From positions 1 through 64,000 of the forward strand of contig CANJHS010000009.1 in assembly GCA_947474225.1 (NCBI GenBank): a stretch of 64,000 bases of DNA. Direction: 5' to 3'. Shown in pieces: positions 11,001-20,057 of the stretch. The translations under genes and the position numbers were made by a program. The stretch is from Roseiflexaceae bacterium (lineage in GTDB: Bacteria > Chloroflexota > Chloroflexia > Chloroflexales > Roseiflexaceae). The stretch's first letter is position 1. The number at the start of each line of letters is the position of its first letter. The notes under the pieces were generated by a model. That model had not been told where the DNA came from, did not search any database, and saw nothing but the letters and a program-made list of their open reading frames with translations.

Positions 11001-11230
11001 ATACAGTCACACAGTGTGGTGACACGGCCTGCAATTAACAGCGTCGTGACGCGGCGCACATGGGTACCGTCAACAACAACTACAACCGCACTCGCAGGCT
11101 CAACCTGCTCGAGGGTCACCCCTCCATTGGTAAGCAAGGCGGTGGCACGACGTACCATTGCCGGTTCGACCGCCTGCAAAAACCCTTCGAGGAGTTCTGG
11201 TGTTATCAACTGCACCCGTGCAATCGTCAT
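8087..11230 (-). CDS. SWIM zinc-finger SNF2-family helicase
   Basis: 1047 residues. Near the N-terminus C74-x-C76-x7-C84-x-H86 matches the SWIM zinc finger. A long middle region follows, then a SNF2 ATPase: Walker A DDMGVGKT at 615-622, the DESQ box near 730, and a helicase C-terminal lobe ending in THRIGQT. Such proteins are double-stranded-DNA translocases that remodel protein-DNA complexes; some bacterial members act with RNA polymerase or in defence. The start overlaps the carB stop by ATGA and argG follows after 11 bases, so it is co-transcribed with arginine genes. Nothing else in the operon explains why it is here, and it may simply have been captured. Confidence 0.93.
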   Translation of the reverse strand: MTIARVQLITPELLEGFLQAVEPAMVRRATALLTNGGVTLEQVEPASAVVVVVDGTHVRRVTTLLIAGRVTTLCDCIHRDDGPCIHRVAAVRALYTHMTSNPPQPWETLFGLSDRPRNTTATATATVVCFFLQHNHPLGVGDEGWAIIPASVTPRAGRTDWEGADVRPLRAPPTPAGYPLSPMAVLQAAAMLCEQSLSLAQPGQRAWLYAGALALLSDQTVYVARGALTFGQPVHVYGEPGELQLSCDEDGTDLVLQSIVYSAQRSVIVDQANRTLLPFSPHWLWTGANLVCIGERTPLVDQLLQTPVLRVRVDDRERFDQRLLELAQRVPLCGAAVRWDEVHQEPIGYITVAEHDSGVFVRLEFGYATYELPFDAQYASEAILHGSEELHLVRIRRQSDSERECVALLELQGLRIAEDGTFRLRKTMSVRDFLMRVVGVLASHGFQIRGEAGLTSVQLRTDVPELSVTVQSHIDWFDVAAVVNFGDLSVDVAVVRRAVLRRERYILLPDGSIGFVPNELAQRLAPLLAMGSETDGRLRFASAQTAIVDQLVHEAQRAEVDNAFEQRREQLRLFEHIEEQPLPEGFTGTLRSYQKAGYDWLHFLNRYGFGGCLADDMGVGKTIQTLAFIQSLRERTPGARAILIVLPRSLVYNWLREAGTFTPGLKLLTHIEQGRSKDASPFDAYDVVLTTYGTMLRDIEFLSGYRFQYLILDESQAIKNPTAETARAVRRLQGDRRLSLTGTPIENNAVELWSQFAFLNPGLLGTAEAFRDTFAREGEGREGALQLLRRLTFPFILRRTKDQVAPDLPSRTEHILMSDMEPEQRRLYTTQRDHYRALLLGMIENSGPQQARVKMLEGLLRLRQICNHPRLIDPNSAGGSGKFESLLATLESLKAAGHRVLVFSQFVQMLTLVRTALDERGIAYAYLDGRTRDRQSIIDAFQNDTRYPFFLISLRAGGVGLNLTAADYVIHIDPWWNPAVEMQATDRTHRIGQTRPVMVYKMVVRDSVEEKILQLQERKRELVSQLITPERGGIKTLTRADVELLFT

Positions 11231-14200
11231 GCCTGTCGTCCCTTGGAAATACCGTAGTGGTCTTGCAACGAACGCACCGTCAGGGTGCGCTGCTGTAGCT
11301 CACGAATACCAGCCACCGTCGCCGCAGCGCCAGTCAATGTGGTGACCAGCATGACTCCGTAGCGAATGGCTGCGGCCCGCAAGGCTTGCCCGTCGTTGTA
11401 TGCCATTGACCCCAATGGCGTGCTGATGACAAGCTGTACCTTGCCCGATGCGATGAGATCTGCGGTGTGTGGCGATCCGTCTGAGATTTTGTTGACCGTG
11501 CTACAGGCAATACCCACCCCTTGGAGCATTTCTGCAGTGCCGCTCGTGGCATAGAGCGCAAAGCCCAGGTGCGACAGATCTTTGGCGATTTTCACGATCG
11601 CGTTCTTGTCGTTGTTGTTGACCGTCAGGAGCGCTCCGCCTTTGGTAGGGATCTTCTGATTGGCACCCATCTCTGCCTTGGCAAACGCCAAGCCAAAGTT
11701 GGAGGCGTGGCCCATGACTTCGCCGGTCGAGCGCATTTCGGGGCTGAGCATGATCGTAGCACCAGGGAATTTATCGAACGGCAACACGGCTTCCTTTACA
11801 AAGAATCCGTCGACCTTGGGCTCTTCGGTGAAGTTGAGCTCCTTCAGGGTCTTGCCGGCCGCAACCTGGGCCGCGATGCTGGCCAACGGGTACCCCGTCG
11901 CTTTGGCGATGAACGGCACCGTACGTGACGAGCGCGGGTTCACCTCGATGACATAAACGACATCGTCCTTGATGGCAAACTGGACGTTCATCAAACCTTT
12001 GACATGCAGCGCAATCCCAATCCGACGCGTCACATCACGGATAATCTCGAGATGATACGAGGTGATTTTGTACGGCGGCAACACCATGGCCGAGTCACCG
12101 GAGTGGACGCCGGCCTCTTCGACATGCTCCATGATGCCGGCGATGACCACCTGGGTATCGTCCCCAATGGCATCGACATCGACTTCGAAGGCATCTTCGA
12201 GGTATTTGTCGATCAACACTGGTGCACCGGCACTCACAACCGTTGCTTCGGCGATGTACTTTTCGAATGAGGCATCGTCATAAGCGATTGCCATTGCACG
12301 TCCACCCAATACATAGCTGGGACGAACGAGCACAGGGTAGCCGATGCGGTGTGCGATTGCGCGGGCGTCCGTCAGATTGTTCGCCATGCCATTCGGTGGC
12401 ATTTCGATATCCATGCTGTTCAGCAATGCACCGAAGCGGCCACGCTCCTCAGCCAAGTCAATGGCGTCGGGCGATGTTCCCCAGATCGGCACACCGTTGG
12501 ATTCGAGTCCATGCGCCAGATTCAATGGGGTCTGCCCACCGAACTGCACCAAAGCAGGTACGCTGCGTTTCGCAGGACCAAAGTCTGCTCCCGCTTCGCG
12601 ATCGTAGATGTTGAGGACGTCTTCGAGTGTCAGGGGCTCGAAGTAAAGGCGGTCTGCCGTGTCATAATCCGTCGACACGGTCTCGGGATTACAGTTGATC
12701 ATGATAGTTTCGATACTGAGGTCACGCAGCGCCATACAGGCGTGCACACAGCAATAGTCGAATTCAATCCCTTGGCCAATACGATTTGGTCCACCGCCGA
12801 TAATCATGGCTTTGGGCTTGTCGCTGACATTGGCCTCGTCACTGCCGGGCTGGCGGCTGTAGGTACTGTAGAAGTATGGTGTCGATGCTTCAAACTCGGC
12901 TGCACAGGTATCGATTTTGCGATACACGGGCACGATTTTGGCTGTTTTGCGGTGACTACGCACGGTAGAAATCGTTGGTTTATCTGACAATGTATACGCC
13001 AATTGTGCATCCGAAAAGCCGTATTCTTTCGCAGCAAACAACAATTCGTTTGGCAATGTCGCGAGGCTATAGCCAGCGAGTTCTTTCTCGAGAGCGACGA
13101 TGTCTTGGAACTGTTCGACGAACCACGGATCAAAACCCGTCCGCTCGCAGATCGACTCGAGCGACGCGCCTGCCCGGATTTCGTCGCATATGCGGAAGAT
13201 GCGTCGGGGTGTTGGGATGCGGATGTCGTCGTTGCCGACCATTTTGACCTGATTGCTACCCACAAAGCCACTGGCACCTATTTCGAGGCCGCGCATGGCT
13301 TTCTGGAAGGCTTCGGCGAACGTACCACCGATGGCCATCACTTCACCGACCGACTTCATCTGCGGACCGAGGATTGGGTCGACTCCTGGGAATTTTTCAA
13401 AGGCCCAGCGCGGTAACTTGACCACTACATAGTCGAGACTCGGTTCGAACGACGCAGGAGTCAGCTTGGTAATGTCGTTGGGGATTTCGTCGAGGGTATA
13501 GCCGACCGCCAACATGGCAGCAATTTTTGCAATGGGGAAGCCAGTTGCCTTGGAGGCCAATGCCGATGAACGGCTCACGCGTGGGTTCATTTCGATGACC
13601 AGTGGGGTACCGGTCTTGGGATCGACGGCGAACTGGATGTTTGAGCCACCGGTCTCGACGCCGATGCGGCGAATGACCATTTTGGCCATCTCTCGTAGGC
13701 GCTGGAGCTCGCGGTCTGTCAACGTCATTGCGGGGGCAACAGTCATCGAGTCGCCGGTATGCACACCCATGGCATCGATGTTTTCGATGGTACAAACGAC
13801 CACAAAATTATCGACACGGTCACGCATGACCTCGAGCTCATATTCCTTCCAGCCGATGACCGACTGTTCGATGAGGACTTGGGTGACGGGCGACGCACGC
13901 AAGCCACGTTCAGATATCTCACGTAGTTGCGCTTCGTCATAGCCGATGCCGCCACCACTGCCACCGAGGGTGAAGGACGGTCGGATCAGCACGGGGTAAC
14001 CGATTTTTTCGGCCACGGCCACTGCCTGGTCGACGGTGGTGACGGTTTCGCCCAAAGGAACACCCAAGCCAATTTCGAGCATGGCTTGTTTGAAGAGCTC
14101 GCGATCCTCGGCCAATGCAATCGCTTCGGGCTGCGCGCCCAGCAATTTGACGTTGTACTTGGTGAGAATGCCGAGTTCATGGAGCTTCATCGCCAAGTTA

Positions 14201-14487
14201 AGAGCGGTTTGGCCACCGACGGTGGGCAAAATCGCATCGGGCTTTTCTTTGATGATAATTTGCTCGATTGCCTCGGGCGTCAACGGCTCGATGTAGGTAG
14301 CGTCAGCGAATTGTGGGTCGGTCATAATGGTGGCTGGATTTGAGTTCACCAGGACGACCCGATATCCCTCACGACGGAGCACTTTGCAGGCTTGTGCGCC
14401 GGAGTAGTCGAATTCACAGGCTTGGCCGATGACAATCGGGCCAGAACCAATAATCAGAATGCTGTGTATGTCGGTACGCTTTGGCAT
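11227..14487 (-). CDS. carB: Carbamoyl-phosphate synthase, large subunit
   Basis: 1086 residues, full length. It contains two homologous ATP-grasp halves (carboxy-phosphate and carbamate kinase domains), an oligomerisation region and a C-terminal MGS-like allosteric domain (about residue 940 onward). The N-terminal [18 protein letters not shown] and its internal duplicate near residue 560 ([17 protein letters not shown]) mark the two halves. With CarA it makes carbamoyl phosphate from glutamine, bicarbonate and ATP for citrulline and pyrimidines. It begins 9 bases after carA and overlaps the SNF2 gene by ATGA. Confidence 0.98.
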   Translation of the reverse strand: MPKRTDIHSILIIGSGPIVIGQACEFDYSGAQACKVLRREGYRVVLVNSNPATIMTDPQFADATYIEPLTPEAIEQIIIKEKPDAILPTVGGQTALNLAMKLHELGILTKYNVKLLGAQPEAIALAEDRELFKQAMLEIGLGVPLGETVTTVDQAVAVAEKIGYPVLIRPSFTLGGSGGGIGYDEAQLREISERGLRASPVTQVLIEQSVIGWKEYELEVMRDRVDNFVVVCTIENIDAMGVHTGDSMTVAPAMTLTDRELQRLREMAKMVIRRIGVETGGSNIQFAVDPKTGTPLVIEMNPRVSRSSALASKATGFPIAKIAAMLAVGYTLDEIPNDITKLTPASFEPSLDYVVVKLPRWAFEKFPGVDPILGPQMKSVGEVMAIGGTFAEAFQKAMRGLEIGASGFVGSNQVKMVGNDDIRIPTPRRIFRICDEIRAGASLESICERTGFDPWFVEQFQDIVALEKELAGYSLATLPNELLFAAKEYGFSDAQLAYTLSDKPTISTVRSHRKTAKIVPVYRKIDTCAAEFEASTPYFYSTYSRQPGSDEANVSDKPKAMIIGGGPNRIGQGIEFDYCCVHACMALRDLSIETIMINCNPETVSTDYDTADRLYFEPLTLEDVLNIYDREAGADFGPAKRSVPALVQFGGQTPLNLAHGLESNGVPIWGTSPDAIDLAEERGRFGALLNSMDIEMPPNGMANNLTDARAIAHRIGYPVLVRPSYVLGGRAMAIAYDDASFEKYIAEATVVSAGAPVLIDKYLEDAFEVDVDAIGDDTQVVIAGIMEHVEEAGVHSGDSAMVLPPYKITSYHLEIIRDVTRRIGIALHVKGLMNVQFAIKDDVVYVIEVNPRSSRTVPFIAKATGYPLASIAAQVAAGKTLKELNFTEEPKVDGFFVKEAVLPFDKFPGATIMLSPEMRSTGEVMGHASNFGLAFAKAEMGANQKIPTKGGALLTVNNNDKNAIVKIAKDLSHLGFALYATSGTAEMLQGVGIACSTVNKISDGSPHTADLIASGKVQLVISTPLGSMAYNDGQALRAAAIRYGVMLVTTLTGAAATVAGIRELQQRTLTVRSLQDHYGISKGRQA

Positions 14488-14496
14488 CGCGGCGTC

Positions 14497-15624
14497 TTAT
14501 CCTTCCATCAACTGTACAAACCGGTCGAACAAGTAGGCTGCATCATGGGGACCAGGGGCTGCTTCGGGATGGTATTGGACACTGAATGCCTTCAACCCCG
14601 GAGCTTCGAGCCCTTCGACACAGTCGTCATTCAAATTGACGTGCGTCACACCCGATCCCGCAGGCAACGAGTCGGCTTGTACGGCGAACCCATGGTTGTG
14701 CGACGAAATCTCGACCCGACCGTATGCTTTAACGGGCTGATTCGCGCCGTGATGACCGAAGCGCAATTTATACGTCGTGCCACCCAACGCCAAACCGAGA
14801 ATCTGATGCCCCAAACAGATACCAAACAACGGCACTTTCCCGAGCAGAGCCTTGGTGTTGTCAATAGCATAGGTCACCATCGCAGGGTCGCCAGGGCCAT
14901 TGGACAAAAAGACACCGTCGGGATTGAGCGCCAGGACATCGGCTGCAGGCGTCGTTGCTGGCACTACTGTTATCGTGATATTTCGCTCTGCCAATAGGCG
15001 CAAAATGTGTTGCTTGATGCCGAAGTCATAGGCCACGACGTGCAAACGACGGCTGGCCTTGGTCCCACGCGATCCCAAGCCCCACTCGCCGACACCGGTG
15101 TCCCAGGTATACGCGGATGCGCAGGTTACCTGAGGAACCAAATCGAGGCCTTCCATGCTCGGCACACTGCGTGCCATGGCAACTAATACTGCGGGATCGA
15201 GGACCGTCGAGGAGACGACACCACGCATCGCACCGGCAGAACGGATATGACGCACCAGGGCTCGCGTGTCGATGCCGGTGATGCCGACGATGCCCTGGGC
15301 ACGCATTTCGTCATCGAGCGAAGAATCAGCACGGTAATTGCTGACGCGTGGGCTTGCCGCACGTACCACAAACCCAGATAACCAATACTTGCGGCTTTCG
15401 TTGTCGGCATCATTCACACCCGTATTCCCGATGTGCGGTGCCGTCATGACAACAATTTGATTAAAGTACGAAGGATCCGACAATACCTCTTGGTAGCCGG
15501 TCATCGCCGTATTGAATACCACTTCACCGGTCCGTTGGCCGATGGCGCCGAATGCACTGCCGGCCCATATGGTGCCGTCTTCGAGTGCCAGCACTGCTGG
15601 TGTACGTAGGAACCCTGCCTGCAT
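14497..15624 (-). CDS. carA: Carbamoyl-phosphate synthase, small (glutaminase) subunit
   Basis: 375 residues, normal length. An N-terminal CPSase small-chain domain is followed by a class I glutamine amidotransferase domain. The triad is visible as Cys270 (FGICLGHQ), His352 and Glu354 (QYHPEA). It supplies ammonia from glutamine to CarB. It starts 3 bases after the ArgA-type gene and ends 9 bases before carB. Its place within the arg operon suggests that arginine supply governs carbamoyl phosphate synthesis here. Confidence 0.98.
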   Translation of the reverse strand: MQAGFLRTPAVLALEDGTIWAGSAFGAIGQRTGEVVFNTAMTGYQEVLSDPSYFNQIVVMTAPHIGNTGVNDADNESRKYWLSGFVVRAASPRVSNYRADSSLDDEMRAQGIVGITGIDTRALVRHIRSAGAMRGVVSSTVLDPAVLVAMARSVPSMEGLDLVPQVTCASAYTWDTGVGEWGLGSRGTKASRRLHVVAYDFGIKQHILRLLAERNITITVVPATTPAADVLALNPDGVFLSNGPGDPAMVTYAIDNTKALLGKVPLFGICLGHQILGLALGGTTYKLRFGHHGANQPVKAYGRVEISSHNHGFAVQADSLPAGSGVTHVNLNDDCVEGLEAPGLKAFSVQYHPEAAPGPHDAAYLFDRFVQLMEG

Positions 15625-15627
15625 GCC

Positions 15628-16161
15628 TTACTGTCCCTTCCCATCGACGTCAGAACGTCGGGTGGCAAATTCAATCACGACTGCTACTTCATCACACCGC
15701 GCCTGTAACGGGCACAACACACAGTCCCGCCAGACTTTCTCGGGGAAGCGTTCGTGTTCGGTCACGACGAACCCCTGCCGCTCAAAAAAACTCACCGCTC
15801 GTGTCAACGCGAATACCGTCGGGTAACCGCGGCGCTGGGCTTCACGAACGAGTGCAGTGACTACTTCACCGCCGACGCCGTAGCGTCGATATTCGGGTAA
15901 TACGGCCAGTGACCGTACTTCGACGAGGGCAGGTCCCATCTCGAGGAGTGAACCGATGCCCACGACTTTGCCTTCGACTTCGGCGACCATCCAGTTGCCC
16001 ACGGACGAGACGATATTCTCGCGCGTGCGTGGCAACAGATGACCGAGCGCGACATTTTCGTCGACCACGACTTTGATTGCATCGACATCATCGTGGGTAG
16101 CGAGTCGCATATGGACAGCAGACGGCGGCTTGCTGGTGGCGACATCGCGAATAATCGTCAT
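15628..16161 (-). CDS. argA: ArgA-type N-acetylglutamate synthase (short GNAT form)
   Basis: 177 residues, one GNAT fold. VRSLAVLPEYRRYGVGGEV is the acetyl-CoA-binding motif A region (here YRRYGVGG). The C-terminal FPEKVWRDCVLCPLQARCDE is characteristic of the short ArgA-like N-acetylglutamate synthases found in several phyla. This enzyme would prime the pathway by acetylating glutamate. The start overlaps the argB stop by ATGA and carA follows after 3 bases. The function rests on the C-terminal motif and operon context; other GNAT substrates cannot be excluded. Confidence 0.85.
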   Translation of the reverse strand: MTIIRDVATSKPPSAVHMRLATHDDVDAIKVVVDENVALGHLLPRTRENIVSSVGNWMVAEVEGKVVGIGSLLEMGPALVEVRSLAVLPEYRRYGVGGEVVTALVREAQRRGYPTVFALTRAVSFFERQGFVVTEHERFPEKVWRDCVLCPLQARCDEVAVVIEFATRRSDVDGKGQ

Positions 16162-16949
16162 GCGACACCTCCCATGACTATCACGGTGCCCGCTTCATTG
16201 CCGGCCGCCAATTCTTCGAGGCCCTGCACATCAACGATGCGTGCTCGGGCTACCCCTGCTGCAAGAACAGCCAATGCAGCTTTTACTTTGGGGATCATGC
16301 CGCCGTAGATTGCTCCACTGATAATTGCCGCATCGATTGCCGGTGCATCCAACTGCGCGACCACTGCTCCATCGAGCTTGACGCCGGGCACATTGGTCAC
16401 AAACGTGACCTCAACTGATCCGGTAGGTCTGTCTTGGGCCAATGCTGCGGCGATTGCGCCGGCTGCGTCATCTGCATTGACATTATAACTGCCATCGTCC
16501 CCCAACGAGATGGGGGCTACGACGGGGACGACATCTGCCTCGAGCGCTTGCCAAAGCACTGTAGTACGTACCGCAACCGGGTCGCCTACACGCCCCAAAT
16601 CCCCTTCGGGATGGACGAGCTTGGTGACACGAATGAGGCCGCGGTCGACTCCCGACATTCCGGCAGCATCAACCCCAGCCAGACCCAAGGCGACAACTAA
16701 CCGTGTGTTGACTGCTCCGGCCAATACCATTTCGGCGGCGGCCATTGCGGTGTCGTCGCTGACGCGCAACCCGGCCACAAACCGTGGTTCACCGCCCAGC
16801 GCCTGCTGGATTTGCCCGATTTCTTTGCCACCGCCATGGACGATGACTGGTTTGGGAGTCATGGCGGCGATGGCTTTGACTAGGCGTTGCACAAACGCCG
16901 AGTCATCGATGTCATTCCCGCCAATTTTGATTACACGCAGTGTGGTCAA
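16158..16949 (-). CDS. argB: Acetylglutamate kinase
   Basis: 263 residues, amino acid kinase fold. The N-terminal VIKIGGN and VIVHGGGKEI motifs bind phosphate and acetylglutamate. YNVNADDAAGAIAAAL, near residue 180, is the nucleotide-binding region. It phosphorylates N-acetylglutamate, usually the feedback-controlled step. No N-terminal arginine-sensing helix extension is evident, so allosteric control by arginine may be weak. That would fit control at the transcript level. Confidence 0.95.
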   Translation of the reverse strand: MTTLRVIKIGGNDIDDSAFVQRLVKAIAAMTPKPVIVHGGGKEIGQIQQALGGEPRFVAGLRVSDDTAMAAAEMVLAGAVNTRLVVALGLAGVDAAGMSGVDRGLIRVTKLVHPEGDLGRVGDPVAVRTTVLWQALEADVVPVVAPISLGDDGSYNVNADDAAGAIAAALAQDRPTGSVEVTFVTNVPGVKLDGAVVAQLDAPAIDAAIISGAIYGGMIPKVKAALAVLAAGVARARIVDVQGLEELAAGNEAGTVIVMGGVA

Positions 16950-16961
16950 TGCGACGCCTTT

Positions 16962-17432
16962 CTAGCCCTGTTTGGTCAGGTCTGAACCCTGCAATGTATA
17001 GGTGTACCAAGCTTCTCGGCTGGTAGGGAGTGCGTCATAGAGCTTCTGTGCGCTGTGATTATCGAGGGCAGTCTGCCAATACACCCCCGGATAGCCCTCG
17101 CTGAGCGCCCAATTGGTGCAATGCAGGATCAACTGCCGGCCGACCCCCGTTCCGCGGTGCTCCGGCATCACATACAGGTCGTTGAGCAGACAACGCTTGG
17201 CAGCAGATACGGACGACAAGGTTCGATAGGCAGTCACAAAACCAATTGCCTGCCCCGTCTGGGTCGTCGCCATCCACTGTGCCCCCAGTGCAGGAGTTGT
17301 CGCCAACGCACCGAAGTGTGCCCGATTGCGCTCCGTGTCGGGAGTTGCTTGGTAGAACGTCTGGTAGGCGGCAATAAGCGGCAAGGCCATATCGAGGTTC
17401 GCCATCGTTACCGGAATTATCGACACCGTCAT
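16962..17432 (-). CDS. GNAT-family N-acetyltransferase
   Basis: 156 residues with the start at 17432. It is preceded by a GGAGG-like site and overlaps the argC stop by ATGA. LYVMPEHRGTGVGRQLILH is the acetyl-CoA motif A, and YWQTALDNHSAQKLYDAL is the typical motif B (N..A..LY). It resembles general GNATs rather than ArgA, and its substrate is unknown. It lies between argC and argB and is probably co-translated with argC. Confidence 0.88.
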   Translation of the reverse strand: MTVSIIPVTMANLDMALPLIAAYQTFYQATPDTERNRAHFGALATTPALGAQWMATTQTGQAIGFVTAYRTLSSVSAAKRCLLNDLYVMPEHRGTGVGRQLILHCTNWALSEGYPGVYWQTALDNHSAQKLYDALPTSREAWYTYTLQGSDLTKQG

Positions 17433-18439
17433 TGCAATCCCTCCGTCTCGTCGAGTCCACACATCAGGTTCATACATTGAATGGCCTGCGTTGCCGCACC
17501 CTTGGCCAAATTATCAATACTCGACATGATCGTCAGCCAGCCCGGCTGCGTCAGCGTCACTGACAACCCACACATATTGGTGTTGGTCGTATGTGCCATC
17601 GCCGCGAGCGTTCCCGCAGGCAACACGCGAACGAATGGTTCATCCGCATACCGCGCCAGATACAACGCGCGGATATCGTCTTCGCTCAATGTGGGGGCGA
17701 CACGCACATAGATTGCGCTCAACATGCCACGCACGACAGGCACCAAATGGGGATGGAACAACACGGTCGGCGATATCCCGCGGCTGTGTTTGGCAAGCTC
17801 TTGTTCCATTTCGCCGACATGCCGGTGAATGTGCCCGATGTTGTACGGCGTGACCGTGTCGTGCGTCTCGCCAAAAAGGGTATTGATTTTGGCAGCGCGG
17901 CCCGCGCCTGAAATGCCGGATTTTGCATCGACAATGATGGTGCCATCGGTCACCACACCCGCATCAAACAGCGGCATGGTGCCAAGGATGACGGAAGTGG
18001 GATAACAGCCGGGTGCCGCCACCAGACGTGCAGAGCGGATGGCGCTACGATTGCGCTCCGGCATCCCGTATGGCACAGGCAACATCTCGGGGAAGTCGTG
18101 TGCATGGCCATACCAGGTCGCATAGCGATCGGGAGTGTCGAGCCGGAAGTCCGCCGAAAAGTCCACTACCTTTGCGCCCGCTGCCAATGCCCGCACCGCC
18201 ACCTTGGCAGCCGCACCATGTGGCAGTGCAAGCAACACCACATCAACCTGGTCGAACGGCGCGTCTTCGACGGATGTCAGCACAATATCGAGTGGGCCAG
18301 GGTATACCTCTGCCAATGACTTGCCAGCCTGGGCTTCGGACGTTGCAAAGACTACGGAGACCGCACGATGCCGCGTCAGCCAACGCAATGCTTCGTAGCC
18401 GGCATATCCTGTCACTCCACAGATCCCCACTCGCACCAT
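17429..18439 (-). CDS. argC: N-acetyl-gamma-glutamyl-phosphate reductase
   Basis: 336 residues from the ATG at 18439, preceded by GCGAAAGGACGAC. The N-terminal GVTGYAGYEALR is the NADP-binding Rossmann loop, and Cys145 in AAPGCYPTS is the catalytic nucleophile. It reduces acetylglutamyl phosphate to the semialdehyde. It is the first structural gene of the operon and sits 29 bases after an intrinsic terminator in the leader. An upstream in-frame ATG at 18487 falls inside the terminator hairpin and is not credible as the start. Confidence 0.96.
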   Translation of the reverse strand: MVRVGICGVTGYAGYEALRWLTRHRAVSVVFATSEAQAGKSLAEVYPGPLDIVLTSVEDAPFDQVDVVLLALPHGAAAKVAVRALAAGAKVVDFSADFRLDTPDRYATWYGHAHDFPEMLPVPYGMPERNRSAIRSARLVAAPGCYPTSVILGTMPLFDAGVVTDGTIIVDAKSGISGAGRAAKINTLFGETHDTVTPYNIGHIHRHVGEMEQELAKHSRGISPTVLFHPHLVPVVRGMLSAIYVRVAPTLSEDDIRALYLARYADEPFVRVLPAGTLAAMAHTTNTNMCGLSVTLTQPGWLTIMSSIDNLAKGAATQAIQCMNLMCGLDETEGLQ

Positions 18440-18467
18440 CGTGTCGTCCTTTCGCCTATCAGCACAT

Positions 18468-18502
18468 AAAAATCCCCCCGGACGCATATAGCTCCCGAGG
18501 GG
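18468..18502 (-). terminator. Attenuator: intrinsic terminator in the arginine operon leader
   Basis: On the minus strand CCCCTCGG (18502-18495) pairs with CCGGGGGG (18481-18474) to form an 8-bp GC-rich stem with a 13-base loop. It is followed by A and five Ts, a standard intrinsic terminator. It stands between the promoter and argC, so full termination would silence the whole operon. The bases ATCACC (18506-18501) at its 5' edge are complementary to GGTGAT (18550-18545) inside the leader ORF, giving a competing antiterminator. Confidence 0.85.
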
Positions 18503-18531
18503 TGATATTCTGTATTGGAGACGTTCCCGCC

Positions 18532-18624
18532 CTACCCAATGCGAATCACCGACCCGGGTCCTATTCGGACTCGTCGTCGGTCAGCTCGTCGCAACATAGG
18601 GGTAGTGTGTGTCTGATTGATCAT
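18532..18624 (-). CDS. Arginine-rich leader peptide of the arginine operon
   Basis: A short ORF lies between the promoter and the attenuator. From the ATG at 18624 it encodes 30 residues; from a second in-frame ATG at 18597 it encodes 21. The core reads MLRRADRRRVRIG, and seven of the 30 residues are Arg, six of them CGA codons in a tight cluster. The stop TAG is at 18534-18532. The codons for Asp-Arg-Arg contain ACCGAC (18581-18576), complementary to GTCGGT (18553-18548). The latter overlaps GGTGAT, which can pair with the 5' side of the terminator. This is the classic 1:2, 2:3, 3:4 layout of ribosome-mediated attenuation. There is no Shine-Dalgarno site; 18624 lies 8 bases after the -10 box, so the transcript may be leaderless. 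It is inferred from sequence design, without homologues to compare. Confidence 0.8.
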   Translation of the reverse strand: MINQTHTTPMLRRADRRRVRIGPGSVIRIG

Positions 18625-18631
18625 GTTGTAC

Positions 18632-18660
18632 ATAGTAATAGGAAAATCACGCACTGTCAA
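18632..18660 (-). promoter_or_regulatory. Promoter of the arginine operon
   Basis: A perfect -35 TTGACA (18660-18655), a 17-base spacer and a -10 TACTAT (18637-18632) form a near-consensus sigma-70-type promoter on the minus strand. The -35 box begins 3 bases after the stop of the preceding DinB gene. The predicted transcription start (about 18625-18624) coincides with the first ATG of the leader peptide. Confidence 0.85.
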
Positions 18661-18663
18661 TTT

Positions 18664-19284
18664 CTACCAGGTGAAAAACCGCTTGCCAGTAATTTGCCCA
18701 TCGATGGCAGAAATTTCGCCCAAGTGATATTGTGAATGACCGTAGAGATGCTTCATCAGGTAGTCCGCTTTGGTCATACTACCCATGTATTCAATCGTCC
18801 CAGTGCCCTCGTCTGATGCCAGATCTGCATAGGTTTTCAATGCCTTGCGTACTTCAACCTCACTGAACGGAACAGCCAAATCCCACTCCGTCATGTGTGC
18901 ATAGGCTTTGGTTGATTGGGCAGTTACCGCGTTCCCATATGCTGCAAGGGCGGCGATGTCGATTGTCGTACTCAGTGCCAGCACATCGTCGGCTGACATC
19001 CCAAAGCCATCACCGAGGTATGGTATGTTCATGCGTGTGTTGAAGTCTTGCGTCGTCAAAACCTGTTGCTCAGGCACCACAAAGCGCCCAATGCAGGCAT
19101 CTTCGCACCGATATGAATGCCATATACTCCAGACCATCGTGTTCATCTCGGGATGCGGACGCGTGCGCAGTCGGAGCGGATCTGTGTTGGTCAGGATAGC
19201 GTGTAGTTCGTTGTTCGTGCGGGCATGGTTTGCTTTCAGTGCCGCAAAAAAGGTCGAATGTAGTGTCATAGAGTTCTCTTTCAT
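18664..19284 (-). CDS. DinB-fold (DinB_2 superfamily) protein
   Basis: 206 residues of a four-helix-bundle DinB-type protein. WSIWHSYRCED in the N-terminal half and HSQYHLGEISAIDG at the C-terminus supply the expected metal-binding His set (H and HxxxH). Family members are metal-dependent or thiol-transfer enzymes of mostly unknown substrate. It is paralogous to the next upstream gene (about the same length, same motif order, both ending FTW) and more distantly to 21857-22429. An alternative start is the ATG at 19269. Neither start has a strong ribosome-binding site. Confidence 0.85.
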   Translation of the reverse strand: MKENSMTLHSTFFAALKANHARTNNELHAILTNTDPLRLRTRPHPEMNTMVWSIWHSYRCEDACIGRFVVPEQQVLTTQDFNTRMNIPYLGDGFGMSADDVLALSTTIDIAALAAYGNAVTAQSTKAYAHMTEWDLAVPFSEVEVRKALKTYADLASDEGTGTIEYMGSMTKADYLMKHLYGHSQYHLGEISAIDGQITGKRFFTW

Positions 19285-19311
19285 GGGGGTTCCCCGGAGA
19301 TACCGATCATC

Positions 19312-19926
19312 CTACCAGGTAAAGTAGCGCTGCCCGCCGATAGCACCGTCGATCGCAGCTATTTCGCCGAGATGGTATTGTGAGTGCCCGACCAAATGCT
19401 TTATGAGCCAGTCACCCTTTTTCATTGTACTGAGAAAACCAACCACGTGTTCGGTGTTCTCGGCATCGCCATATGCATCCGCTTCGACAATTGGCCGGAT
19501 ATGCGCAGGCGTGAACGGTAGCGAAAAATCCCATCCCACAATCTGCGTCAATGCCCAGGCACCTTGCGTGTGTACTGCATTGGCGTAGGCAGCCAATTGG
19601 CCAATGTCGATGCGTTCACTCAATGTCGTTACATCATCACTCTGCATCCCAAAGCCGTCATCTCGATAGTGCACACCAAGCGACGTGCGGAACCCACCCG
19701 TATCAAAGACCTGCTCTACCGGCACGACAAAGCGCGCAATGTTTTCGTCTTCGACGCGCAACATATGCCAGATGCACCAGGCAATGGAGTTCATTGAAGG
19801 CAATGGTCGGATGCGCATCCGTTCCGAGGAGATTCCATTGAATAGTCCCATAATGTCTGCATGGATTAGCGCGTGTGATGTGGCGAGTCCATACACCAAG
19901 GACGTTGGTGAGAGTGTGTCTGTCAT
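19312..19926 (-). CDS. DinB-fold (DinB_2 superfamily) protein
   Basis: 204 residues from the ATG at 19926; a TTG codon lies directly before it. It has the same layout as its downstream neighbour: WCIWHMLRVEDENIARFV, then HSQYHLGEIAAIDGAIGG, and a shared terminal FTW. The two genes are 27 bases apart and look like a tandem duplication. No Shine-Dalgarno site is apparent. The substrate is unknown. Confidence 0.85.
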   Translation of the reverse strand: MTDTLSPTSLVYGLATSHALIHADIMGLFNGISSERMRIRPLPSMNSIAWCIWHMLRVEDENIARFVVPVEQVFDTGGFRTSLGVHYRDDGFGMQSDDVTTLSERIDIGQLAAYANAVHTQGAWALTQIVGWDFSLPFTPAHIRPIVEADAYGDAENTEHVVGFLSTMKKGDWLIKHLVGHSQYHLGEIAAIDGAIGGQRYFTW

Positions 19927-19990
19927 CAAATACCACAGTACCTTTCCGTTACCTGCGCAAATCTACCAACCGCTTTCGTACCACTAGCGA

Positions 19991-20018
19991 TTGTAATTAT
20001 GCATGAAAGATGTATACT
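19991..20018 (+). promoter_or_regulatory. Likely modA promoter
   Basis: TTGTAA (19991-19996), a 16-base spacer and TATACT (20013-20018) give a reasonable sigma-70-type promoter about 40 bases before modA. The -10 box overlaps the inverted repeat at 20014-20032, which would suit repression. Confidence 0.5.
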
Positions 20019-20032
20019 TTTTAAATAAGTAT
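20014..20032. promoter_or_regulatory. Inverted repeat ATACTT-N7-AAGTAT upstream of modA
   Basis: A perfect 6-7-6 inverted repeat covers the -10 region of the modA promoter. It could be the operator of a molybdate- or other ligand-responsive repressor, but it does not match the E. coli ModE consensus closely. A 6-7-6 repeat of different sequence is found at 39428-39446. Confidence 0.45.
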
Positions 20033-20057
20033 GTAGCCGCTATGGAACAGAACACAC

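Noticed and set aside
8087-11230. Defence island built around the SNF2 helicase
   Set aside because: The neighbours are arginine genes on both sides with tight coupling and no nuclease or methylase partner.
11660-14343. Plus-strand frames opposite carB
   Set aside because: Composition is that of an antisense frame of a conserved gene; no recognisable protein.
18532-18660. T-box riboswitch upstream of argC
   Set aside because: The leader lacks the T-box antiterminator core (UGGNACCGCG-like) and a specifier-loop layout, while a translated Arg-rich ORF explains the elements better.
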